A stretch of 5,191 bases of DNA from Bordetella parapertussis (GTDB lineage: Bacteria > Pseudomonadota > Gammaproteobacteria > Burkholderiales > Burkholderiaceae). The stretch covers positions 1 through 5,191 of the forward strand of contig CAMDLJ010000204.1 in the NCBI GenBank assembly GCA_945901665.1, in the 5' to 3' direction. Within the stretch, counting starts at the first letter, position 1, and each line of letters opens with the position of its first letter. Of the stretch, positions 1 to 5,191 are shown piece by piece. The position numbers were made by a program, and so were the translations under genes. A model generated the notes under the pieces. It was not told the DNA's origin and did not search any database. It saw only the letters and a list, made by a program, of their open reading frames with translations.

Positions 1-1109
1 ACGCGGTTGCTCAAGCAGCCCAGGCGGGGGGTGGAGATGTGCACGGCGTCGCCCATTTGGTGGGTGAAGCCTTGGCCGGTGGGTTTGCCGGGCAGGGGGC
101 GGTCTTGGGTGGGGGCGAACATGGTGCCCAAAAACAGCAGCATCCCGTCGGGGTATTGGTGGTTGGGGCCCATGGCCTGGCCGACCAGATCCAGTGGGTC
201 GCGGCTGATTTTTGACAGCGCGCTGCTGCCTTGCAGCACAAAACCGTCGCTGCCTTCGATGCGCAGCGACACATCGCATTGGCGCACATCGTCGATGCCA
301 AAGTGCTCGTCAAACAAGCGGATGAAGGGGCCGATGGCGCACGATCCGTTGTTGTCTTTGGCCTTGCCGAGCAACAAGGCGCTGCGCCCTTCGAAGTCGC
401 GCAGGTTGACGTCATTGCCTAAAGTGGCGCCCACCGTATTACCGCGGCTGTTGACCGCCAACACGATCTCGGGCTCTGGGTTGTTCCATTCACTTTGCGG
501 GTGGATGCCCACCTCACTGCCCCAGCCCACCGCGCTCAGACACGGCGCTTTGGTGAAAATTTCGGCGTCTGGCCCAATGCCCACCTCCAAGTATGGGGAC
601 CACATGCCTTGGGCCAACAGCACCGATTTGAGGTGCGCGGCCTGGGGCGAGCCCGGCCGCACTTGGCTCAGGTCTTCGCCCATCACCGCCACCACTGCAC
701 GGCGCGCGGCCTCTGCCTGGGTGGCGTCGCCACGGGCGCGCTCTTCGATCACCCGCTCGAGCATGCTGGCCACAAAGGTCACGCCGGCGGCTTTGATGGC
801 CTGCAAGTCCAGCGGGGCCAGCAAGCGCAGGGCATGGTCATGGGCATGGTCGGGGTGGCTGGCGGCCAGCATCGTGGCGCTGTCGGCCAAGCGCGGGGCG
901 GTGAGGGCGCGCACGCGTTGGGCGGCGTCGGGCTGGTCGAGCAATTCACTGCAGGTCAGGGCCAGGGCCGACAGGTCGTACACGCCGTCGGGCTGCACCC
1001 GCACCACCACCGGGCCGGTACCAGGCACCCAAACGCGGCCGATCAACAGGGCGCGCGGTGCATCCACCGGCCAGATGGAAGGGGCATGGGCAAAAATGGG
1101 CTGGGTCAT
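1..1109 (-). CDS. Fumarylacetoacetate hydrolase (FAH) family protein, C-terminus cut by window edge
   Basis: The open frame starts at ATG 1109 and runs off the left edge with no stop, giving 369 residues (last whole codon at 3-5). Residues 1-100 form an N-terminal domain. From about 108 the FAH core follows: 'VTFVASMLERVIEE' (110-123), 'FTKAP' (185-189), the acidic pair E212 and E214 in 'PEPEIVL', and 'NDVNLRDFE' (232-240) with D233. These match the ExE...D metal site of the FAH fold. 'FLGTMFAPT' (326-334) is a conserved late motif. Family members cleave C-C bonds or hydrolyse 2-oxo/1,3-dioxo acids in the cytoplasm with Mg2+ or Mn2+. The long N-terminal domain resembles the roughly 390-residue COG3970-type group, so perhaps 15-25 residues are missing. 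The start lies 7 nt after the stop of the AbrB-like gene with only a weak ribosome site, which suggests translational coupling. The substrate is unknown. An Asp/His-rich run (85-92) sits in a poorly conserved linker. Confidence 0.9.
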   Translation of the reverse strand, partial: MTQPIFAHAPSIWPVDAPRALLIGRVWVPGTGPVVVRVQPDGVYDLSALALTCSELLDQPDAAQRVRALTAPRLADSATMLAASHPDHAHDHALRLLAPLDLQAIKAAGVTFVASMLERVIEERARGDATQAEAARRAVVAVMGEDLSQVRPGSPQAAHLKSVLLAQGMWSPYLEVGIGPDAEIFTKAPCLSAVGWGSEVGIHPQSEWNNPEPEIVLAVNSRGNTVGATLGNDVNLRDFEGRSALLLGKAKDNNGSCAIGPFIRLFDEHFGIDDVRQCDVSLRIEGSDGFVLQGSSALSKISRDPLDLVGQAMGPNHQYPDGMLLFLGTMFAPTQDRPLPGKPTGQGFTHQMGDAVHISTPRLGCLSNR

Positions 1110-1116
1110 GGCGGGT

Positions 1117-2247
1117 TTATCCAGTGGTTTTGTCGCGCCCATTGTTGGGTGCCACCCACCACCTGTAAATAGGGCCAACCAGGATCAAGATGGCGACCAA
1201 GCGGCTGACTTGAAAGGCGGTGACGATGGGCACACCCAATTGCAGCACCTTGGCGGTGATGGTCATCTCGGCCATGCCGCCCGGTGCCGTGCCCAGCACC
1301 AAGGTGGCGGTGGGTAAATCGATGGCTTGGGCCAGCAACCATGAAAACAGCACCGACAGGCCCATCATGCTCAAGGTGCTCAACCCCACCGAGGCCAGCC
1401 ACTGCGGTGCGGTGCGCAAAAAGCGCGGGGTGAACTGAACCCCCAGGCTGATGCCAATGAACATTTGGGCCGCTTGTGACATGGCGCTGGGGATGGAGGT
1501 CCATTGCTGGCCCAAAGCGGTGACCACAATGCCCACCGCCAAGCTGCCCAAAAACCAGGGGTTGGCCGAATGAAAGCGCCGCAGCAGCGCGATCGACAGA
1601 CCACTCAACACGATCAATGCCGCCAGACCCGCGGGGTCAAAGGCGACGGGGTTGCTTTGCCACATGGCATGGCCATTGAACTGGCCCCACTGCATGGCAA
1701 ATGGAATGGTGATGGTCACCAGCAACACCCGCAGGCTGTGTGCTGAGGCCACCCAATCCGAGCGCCCGCCCATGCGCTCAGCCAATTGGGTCATCTCCGA
1801 TGCGCCGCCGATGGCACCGGAAAAATAAGTGGTGCTGCGCTGCAAATCGGGGTTGCGCGCTTCGTTGAGCCGATACAACCACACGCCGCACAGATAGCCC
1901 ATGGCCAGCGACCAAACAATGGCCAAACCAATGGCCCACCACAAACTGCCAATCAGCGCCACCATGTCGGGGCTGAAGTACAGGCCCAAAGACAAGCCAA
2001 TCGTGGCTTGTCCACACTTGCGCGTCAGCGGCCAACTGTAGGTGGGGGCACCGGCCATGCTGGCTGCGGCAGTGACGATCAAGGGCCCAAGCATCCAGGG
2101 GATGGGGGTGTTGGCCCACAGGCAGGTTAGGGCGCCCAGAAATGCCAGCAGCGTCGTGCCCAGCCACTGGGGCACGGGAATGGGGGGGCGGGCAAGGGGC
2201 ATGGCGAGGGTGGGCTGCAGGCCCGCAGCGCGCTGATCAGCGTTCAT
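1117..2247 (-). CDS. AbrB-family membrane protein (duplicated AbrB domain, putative transporter)
   Basis: This is a 376-residue hydrophobic protein with about ten likely membrane segments. It consists of two homologous halves, each visible as paired motifs: 'IPWMLGP' (49-55) with 'NPWFLGS' (229-235); 'GLSLGLYFSP' (84-93) with 'GISLGVQFTP' (265-274); 'GAIGGASEM' (144-152) with 'GTAPGGMAEM' (319-328); and a closing Arg-containing hydrophobic helix in each half (about 171-183 and 346-361). This matches the 'membrane protein AbrB duplication' family (COG3180), often misnamed 'ammonia monooxygenase'. The family name comes from E. coli abrB, linked to aidB expression. The biochemical role is not established, and transport is inferred from the inverted-pair-like architecture. 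It should sit in the inner membrane. The start at 2247 lacks a clear Shine-Dalgarno; M16 (ATG at 2202) is an alternative, because residues 1-15 look unconserved. It ends 7 nt before the FAH-family gene. Confidence 0.9.
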   Translation of the reverse strand: MNADQRAAGLQPTLAMPLARPPIPVPQWLGTTLLAFLGALTCLWANTPIPWMLGPLIVTAAASMAGAPTYSWPLTRKCGQATIGLSLGLYFSPDMVALIGSLWWAIGLAIVWSLAMGYLCGVWLYRLNEARNPDLQRSTTYFSGAIGGASEMTQLAERMGGRSDWVASAHSLRVLLVTITIPFAMQWGQFNGHAMWQSNPVAFDPAGLAALIVLSGLSIALLRRFHSANPWFLGSLAVGIVVTALGQQWTSIPSAMSQAAQMFIGISLGVQFTPRFLRTAPQWLASVGLSTLSMMGLSVLFSWLLAQAIDLPTATLVLGTAPGGMAEMTITAKVLQLGVPIVTAFQVSRLVAILILVGPIYRWWVAPNNGRDKTTG

Positions 2248-2252
2248 CGCTG
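2226..2252. repeat. Cluster of overlapping palindromes across the abrB-like start codon
   Basis: The segment is built of alternating CAGCG and CGCTG units: CAGCGCGCTG (2226-2235), the perfect 12-bp palindrome CGCTGATCAGCG (2231-2242), and CAGCG (2238-2242) with CGCTG (2248-2252) flanking the 5-nt loop that holds the start codon complement (2245-2247). In the mRNA these pairings are mutually exclusive, and one places the AUG in a hairpin loop. The function is unknown. It could be an operator, a translation-control structure, or chance in GC-rich coding DNA. Confidence 0.5.
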
Positions 2253-2281
2253 CCCGGCTTTTAGGGCAAAGCGGCGATTAT

Positions 2282-2301
2282 GGGCCACCCGCCTGTGGCC
2301 C
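2282..2301. repeat. GC-rich stem-loop in the abrB-like leader
   Basis: GGGCCAC at 2282-2288 and GTGGCCC at 2295-2301 form a perfect 7-bp stem with a 6-nt loop. On the minus strand it is followed by ATAATCG and not by a run of T, so termination would be weak or Rho-dependent at best. It lies 35 nt upstream of the AbrB-family start codon. Together with the repeat at 2319-2368 it fills most of the 121-nt gap between the regulator and the membrane-protein gene. Confidence 0.6.
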
Positions 2302-2318
2302 CGTGCCCGCAGCTGTCG

Positions 2319-2368
2319 CAGCGGTTTCAGGCTGAGATGGCCCGATTAAACGGGTTTTGAAACCGCTG
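2319..2368. repeat. Inverted repeat directly after the marR stop codon
   Basis: CAGCGGTTTCA at 2319-2329 pairs perfectly with TGAAACCGCTG at 2358-2368, an 11-bp stem. The 28-nt loop holds a second small stem, CCCG (2341-2344) with CGGG (2351-2354) around ATTAAA. The right arm abuts the MarR stop codon (2369-2371). On the transcribed minus strand no T-run follows the outer stem, so it is not a classical intrinsic terminator. On the plus strand the inner stem is followed by TTTT, but it is only 4 bp. It may be a 3'-end stabilising or attenuating hairpin, or an operator. Confidence 0.7.
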
Positions 2369-2860
2369 TCAGCCCAGGTAAATTTTTTGCAGCAATTGCT
2401 TGAGGGTGGCTTGTTCTGAACCGGTCAAACCGGCGCAGGCTTGGCGCTCGCTGGCCAGGATGCGTGTTTCGGCTTGCGCCAGCAGGCTTTCGCCTTGTGC
2501 GGTCAGGTGCAGGCCCCAAGCGCGACCATCGGTGGGGTGAGGCAGGCGTTGCAAACAATTGCGCTCGGTGAGCGCGCTGACCAGCCCGACCAAGTTGGGC
2601 GGCTGTATGTCCAGTGTGAGGCACAGCTGGCGCGAGGTGATGCCGGGGTTGTGGCCCACCAGGCACAGCAATGAAAAGCCGACCGGCTTGAGTTGCAAAT
2701 CGGCCAAATCTCGGACGAAACAAGCCACCAGGTGCAAACTGGTGCGCCGGGCGTTGTAGCCCAGCAGCCCGTCCAAAAAGTCGGTGCGCACGCCGTTGCT
2801 GGTTTTGCCCGTTGGCTCCCCTGGGGCAGGCGTTTCGGGCACAGCAGCGGCGCGGGTCAT
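2369..2860 (-). CDS. MarR-family transcriptional regulator
   Basis: This is a 163-residue cytoplasmic DNA-binding protein. A poorly conserved N-terminus (1-25) leads into a dimerisation helix (about 37-56). The winged helix-turn-helix follows: 'GITSRQLCLTLDI' (73-85) as the first helix pair, 'QPPNLVGLVSALTERNCLQR' (86-105) as recognition helix, and the wing 'PTDGRAWGLHLTAQG' (109-123) with the D-x-R...LT..G signature typical of MarR proteins. A C-terminal helix (about 124-160) completes the dimer interface. The frame is open upstream to ATG 2932 (187 aa), but that start would overlap the Bug gene by 53 bp. Start 2860 gives normal family length and a 19-nt gap; neither start has a good Shine-Dalgarno. 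MarR proteins beside hydroxycinnamate CoA ligases (FerC, CouR) respond to aryl-CoA esters. A similar role here is inference. No autoregulatory promoter is evident upstream, since that DNA codes for the Bug protein. Confidence 0.88.
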   Translation of the reverse strand: MTRAAAVPETPAPGEPTGKTSNGVRTDFLDGLLGYNARRTSLHLVACFVRDLADLQLKPVGFSLLCLVGHNPGITSRQLCLTLDIQPPNLVGLVSALTERNCLQRLPHPTDGRAWGLHLTAQGESLLAQAETRILASERQACAGLTGSEQATLKQLLQKIYLG

Positions 2861-2879
2861 GGCGCGGTCGCGATGGGGA

Positions 2880-3884
2880 TCAAGACTCGGCAGTAAAGCC
2901 AATGCGCTTGACGATGGGGCCCCAGTGGTCATATTGGCGCTTCATGTCGCGCGCCATGTCGTCTGGTGTGCCACCCAAGGGGGTCAGGCCTGAGACGGCC
3001 AAGCTGTCGATGACCATCTTGTCCTTGAGGGCTGCATTGATGGCGGCGTTGGCGGCGTTGACCACGGCCGTGGGGGTTTTGGCCGGGGCGTAAAAGCCAA
3101 ACCATTCCTCCACGGTCAGGTCAGGAAAGCCTTGCTCGGTGAAGGTGGGCACTTCGGGGACAAAGGGCGAACGCGCTTTGCCCGAGGTGGCCAAGATGCG
3201 GATCTTGCCGGCCTTGTGGTTGGCGATGAAGTCACCATGGGGCGTGACCATAGAGGCCAGTTGGCCGCCAATCATGTCGGCCACGCCGGGCACCGAGCCA
3301 CGGTAGGGCACGTGTTTGAGGTCCACGTTTTGGCTCAGGCCCATCAAGGCACCCAAAAAGTGGGGCGTGGAGCCGGCTGCAGGCGAGCCGTAGTTGGCAT
3401 CTTTGGGGTTGGCGCGGGCCCAGGCCAGGTAGTCGTTGACGCTTCTCACGCTGGCTGGGACCATGGGCCCCACGGCCAAGCCGTGCGAGAGCATGGAGCC
3501 CAGGCAGACGGGCACAAAGTCTTTGAACGGGTCGTACGACAGCTTGCTGTAGATGTGCGGGTAAATCGACATCATCGAATAGGGGGTGAGCAACAAAGTG
3601 GCACCGTCAGGGGCGGCGTTTTTCACCGCGTCCACCGCGATGCGACCGGCGGCACCAGTTTTGTTTTCCACCACGCCAGGGCCGCGCGAGTAGGCCGAGC
3701 CGGCCAATTTGTCACCGATGCGGCGGCTGGTCACGTCGGCCGTGCCGCCCGCGGGAAAGCCGTTGACGATCTTCACCTGCTCCAGGGGCAAGCTGGTGTT
3801 TTGCGCCCAGGCACCCCAAGGGTTCAGGGCGGCCAGGGCCACGGGGGCGGCGGCGTGTTTGAGGAAGTCGCGACGTTGTTGCAT
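2880..3884 (-). CDS. Bug/TctC-family periplasmic solute-binding protein with Tat signal peptide
   Basis: This is a 334-residue tripartite tricarboxylate transporter (TTT) type substrate-binding protein, the usual Bug length. Residues 1-27 are an export signal: 'RRDFLK' (4-9) fits the twin-arginine consensus, followed by an Ala-rich hydrophobic stretch and a probable cleavage after 'AWA' (25-27). The mature protein carries the family's motifs: 'IVNGFPAGGTAD' (39-50), 'VVENKTGAAGR' (71-81), 'YGSPAAGSTPHFLG' (165-178), 'HVPYRGSVPGVADMIGGQL' (191-209) and 'VPEVPTFTEQGFPDL' (242-256). Bug proteins bind carboxylates in the periplasm. The start at 3884 is chosen over ATG 3980, which would overlap the ligase gene, because it has a strong ribosome site and begins exactly at the Tat signal. 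The ligand is probably an aromatic or dicarboxylic acid related to the adjacent CoA ligase (inference). No TctA or TctB membrane gene is present in the window. Confidence 0.94.
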   Translation of the reverse strand: MQQRRDFLKHAAAPVALAALNPWGAWAQNTSLPLEQVKIVNGFPAGGTADVTSRRIGDKLAGSAYSRGPGVVENKTGAAGRIAVDAVKNAAPDGATLLLTPYSMMSIYPHIYSKLSYDPFKDFVPVCLGSMLSHGLAVGPMVPASVRSVNDYLAWARANPKDANYGSPAAGSTPHFLGALMGLSQNVDLKHVPYRGSVPGVADMIGGQLASMVTPHGDFIANHKAGKIRILATSGKARSPFVPEVPTFTEQGFPDLTVEEWFGFYAPAKTPTAVVNAANAAINAALKDKMVIDSLAVSGLTPLGGTPDDMARDMKRQYDHWGPIVKRIGFTAES

Positions 3885-3890
3885 GGTTTG

Positions 3891-3896
3891 TCTCCT
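3891..3896 (-). promoter_or_regulatory. Ribosome binding site of the Bug-family gene
   Basis: On the minus strand the sequence reads AGGAGA followed by CAAACC and then ATG at 3884, a near-consensus Shine-Dalgarno at ideal spacing. It is the best ribosome site in the window. It decides the start of the Bug gene in favour of 3884 over the in-frame upstream ATG at 3980. The strong site suggests this protein is made in larger amounts than its neighbours, as is usual for periplasmic binding proteins. Confidence 0.9.
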
Positions 3897-3961
3897 TTGG
3901 GTGTGAAGCTGGGTGGGTTGAAAAAAAGTGGGCATCGGTTTGGGGGGCAAAGTCTCTCGGT

Positions 3962-5191
3962 TCAGGCTTGGGGCCGCCAAATGTGCTCGGCCTGTCCGGC
4001 GTGCAAAGCTTGCACCAAGCCGTCGCGGTGCTTGAGCACGGCGCGCTGGTTGATCGAGCCTTTGTCGGTGACCTCGCCTTTGTCAATCGAGGGCGGCTCG
4101 GTCAAGAGGATGGCGCGCGACACCCGGCTGGCGCTGCCCGTGGCCTGGGCCGCCAATTGGTTGATCACGCTTTGGAAGTGGGCTTGCACTGCAGGACTGG
4201 CCAACACCTCGGCCATGGGGGCGTTGGCGTCCATGCCGGCCAGTTGGCGCAGCGCCGGGGTGGGGAACAGCATGGCACCGACTTCGTTAAGGTTCAGCCC
4301 AGTGATCACCGCGTCTTGCACATAGGGTGCAGCAGCGGCGATGATTTTGGCGCGCAGGGGGCCCACGCTGACAAAGGTGCCGGTGGCCAGTTTGAAGTCT
4401 TCAGCAAAGCGGCCATCGAATTTCAGGCCCAACTCGGGGCGGGCGGGGTCAATCCATTGCACCGCGTCGCCGGTGCAGAAAAAACCTTCCTCGTCAAAGG
4501 CGTCAGCCGTCTCTTGTGGCGAGCGCCAGTAGCCGGGTGTGATGTTGGGGCCGAGGTAACGCACTTCGGTTTTGTCGCCCATGGGCACCAACTTGAGCGT
4601 CATGCCCACGGTGGGCAGGCCCAAGTCACCGGCACGCACATGGTGGTTGGGCACAAACACAGCGAAGGGGCCGGATTCGGTCATGCCCAGGCCCGTGCCC
4701 ATGACGATGCGTTCGCCCACCTCGCGTTCTTGGGCCGCGTGCAAGCGGTCCCAAATGGGCTGGGCCAGGGCTGCGCCCGAATAGAAAAACATGCGCACCC
4801 GGCTGAGCAAATTGCGCCGCAAGTCGTCGTCGGATTGCAAGGCGTTGGAGATGGCCTCAAAGCCGGTGGGCACATTGAAGTAAATGGTGGGCGCCACTTC
4901 GCGCAGGTTGCGCAGCGTCTCTCCCATCAAGGCGGGGGTGGGCTTGCCATCGTCGATGTACAAGGTGCCGCCGTTGTAGATGGTCAGGCCCACGTTGTGG
5001 TTACCGCCAAAGGTGTGGTTCCACGGCAGCCAGTCAACCAACACGGGGGGCTCCTCGCTCAACAAGGGCATGGACTGGCACATCTGCTGTTGATTGGCGC
5101 ACCACATGCGCTGGGTGTTGATCACCCCTTTGGGCAGTTTGGTCGAGCCCGAGGTGAACAAAAATTTCACCACCGTGTCGGGGCCAGTGGC
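3962..5191 (-). CDS. fcs: Feruloyl-CoA-synthase-like acyl-CoA synthetase, N-terminus cut by window edge
   Basis: The frame is open at the right edge, giving the C-terminal 409 residues of an ANL-superfamily (AMP-forming) ligase. About 200 N-terminal residues are missing if the full protein is near 610-630 aa. Visible motifs, numbered from the edge: the ATP-binding loop 'FTSGSTKLPKG' (12-22), 'WLPWNHTFGG' (54-63), adenylate-binding 'GTGLGMTESGP' (165-175), 'GFFCTGD' (236-242), hinge region 'FDGRFAEDFKLATGTFVSV' (258-276), and the C-terminal 'DKGEVTDKGSINQR' (370-383), where K377 is the likely catalytic lysine. The motif set, notably 'VINTQRMWCANQQ' (23-35), fits the feruloyl-CoA synthase group, which converts ferulate, coumarate or caffeate with ATP and CoA to the aryl-CoA ester in the cytoplasm. 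Exact substrate is inferred and other aryl acids are possible. A GTG at 5173 is internal, because the frame continues upstream. The stop lies 77 nt before the Bug gene. Confidence 0.88.
   Translation of the reverse strand, partial: ATGPDTVVKFLFTSGSTKLPKGVINTQRMWCANQQQMCQSMPLLSEEPPVLVDWLPWNHTFGGNHNVGLTIYNGGTLYIDDGKPTPALMGETLRNLREVAPTIYFNVPTGFEAISNALQSDDDLRRNLLSRVRMFFYSGAALAQPIWDRLHAAQEREVGERIVMGTGLGMTESGPFAVFVPNHHVRAGDLGLPTVGMTLKLVPMGDKTEVRYLGPNITPGYWRSPQETADAFDEEGFFCTGDAVQWIDPARPELGLKFDGRFAEDFKLATGTFVSVGPLRAKIIAAAAPYVQDAVITGLNLNEVGAMLFPTPALRQLAGMDANAPMAEVLASPAVQAHFQSVINQLAAQATGSASRVSRAILLTEPPSIDKGEVTDKGSINQRAVLKHRDGLVQALHAGQAEHIWRPQA

Noticed and set aside
7..1317. Long plus-strand open frame of about 436 codons opposite the FAH-family gene
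   Set aside because: Its product is rich in Trp, Arg and Ser with no recognisable domain, and it spans the end of the AbrB-like gene. It is the GC-bias mirror of a well-supported minus-strand gene.
2341..2358. Plus-strand intrinsic terminator (CCCG/CGGG stem followed by TTTT)
   Set aside because: The stem is only 4 bp, the T-run is short, and no plus-strand gene leads into it.
3885..3961. Terminator or promoter between the ligase and Bug genes
   Set aside because: A run of seven T occurs on the minus strand, but no stem of useful length precedes it and no convincing -35/-10 pair is visible. The genes are treated as co-transcribed.
3885..3980. Extended N-terminus for the Bug protein starting at ATG 3980
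   Set aside because: It would overlap the ligase gene, place 32 extra residues before a perfect Tat signal, and ignore the strong Shine-Dalgarno at 3891-3896.
3132..4325. Plus-strand open frame of about 397 codons opposite the Bug and ligase genes
   Set aside because: The product is low-complexity Gly/His/Val-rich with no motif and crosses two real minus-strand genes. It is an antisense shadow.
1..5191. CRISPR array, IS element, tRNA, phage or defence system
   Set aside because: Both strands were searched by eye for spaced direct repeats, transposase motifs and tRNA-like cloverleafs, and none was seen. The window is almost fully covered by metabolic and transport genes.

Overview
The window reads as chromosomal DNA of a GC-rich betaproteobacterium, most likely Burkholderiales (Comamonadaceae-like). 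The evidence is the codon use, a Bug/TctC-type periplasmic binding protein (a family greatly expanded in that order), an AbrB-type membrane protein and a feruloyl-CoA-synthase-type ligase. No rRNA, tRNA, IS element, CRISPR array or phage gene is visible. The genus is inference.

All five genes lie on the minus strand, so transcription runs from right to left. In that order: (1) 5191-3962, the C-terminal 409 residues of a feruloyl-CoA-synthase-like acyl-CoA synthetase, whose N-terminus lies beyond the right edge; (2) 3884-2880, a Tat-exported Bug/TctC solute-binding protein with a strong Shine-Dalgarno; (3) 2860-2369, a MarR-family regulator; (4) 2247-1117, an AbrB-family membrane protein with a clear internal duplication; (5) 1109 to the left edge, a fumarylacetoacetate hydrolase (FAH) family protein missing only its extreme C-terminus. 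The gaps are 77, 19, 121 and 7 nt. The only non-coding stretch with visible structure is 2248-2368, which holds two hairpin-forming inverted repeats, with a further cluster of short palindromes over the abrB-like start codon.

The gene set suggests an aromatic (hydroxycinnamate-type) acid uptake and catabolism locus. The Bug protein would capture a carboxylate in the periplasm. The ligase would activate a ferulate/coumarate-type acid to its CoA thioester. The MarR protein is a candidate sensor of the acid or its CoA ester, by analogy with the known MarR regulators FerC and CouR. The FAH-family enzyme would act on a later 2-oxo or dioxo intermediate. The AbrB-like protein is an uncharacterised membrane component. 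Co-transcription and substrate are inferred from order, strand and spacing. The operon promoter is not in the window.

The window is mostly ordinary accessory catabolic DNA. The least expected points are a Bug protein with no TctA/TctB beside it but an AbrB-type membrane protein two genes downstream, a FAH-family enzyme in a CoA-ligase locus, and the structured marR-abrB intergenic region.
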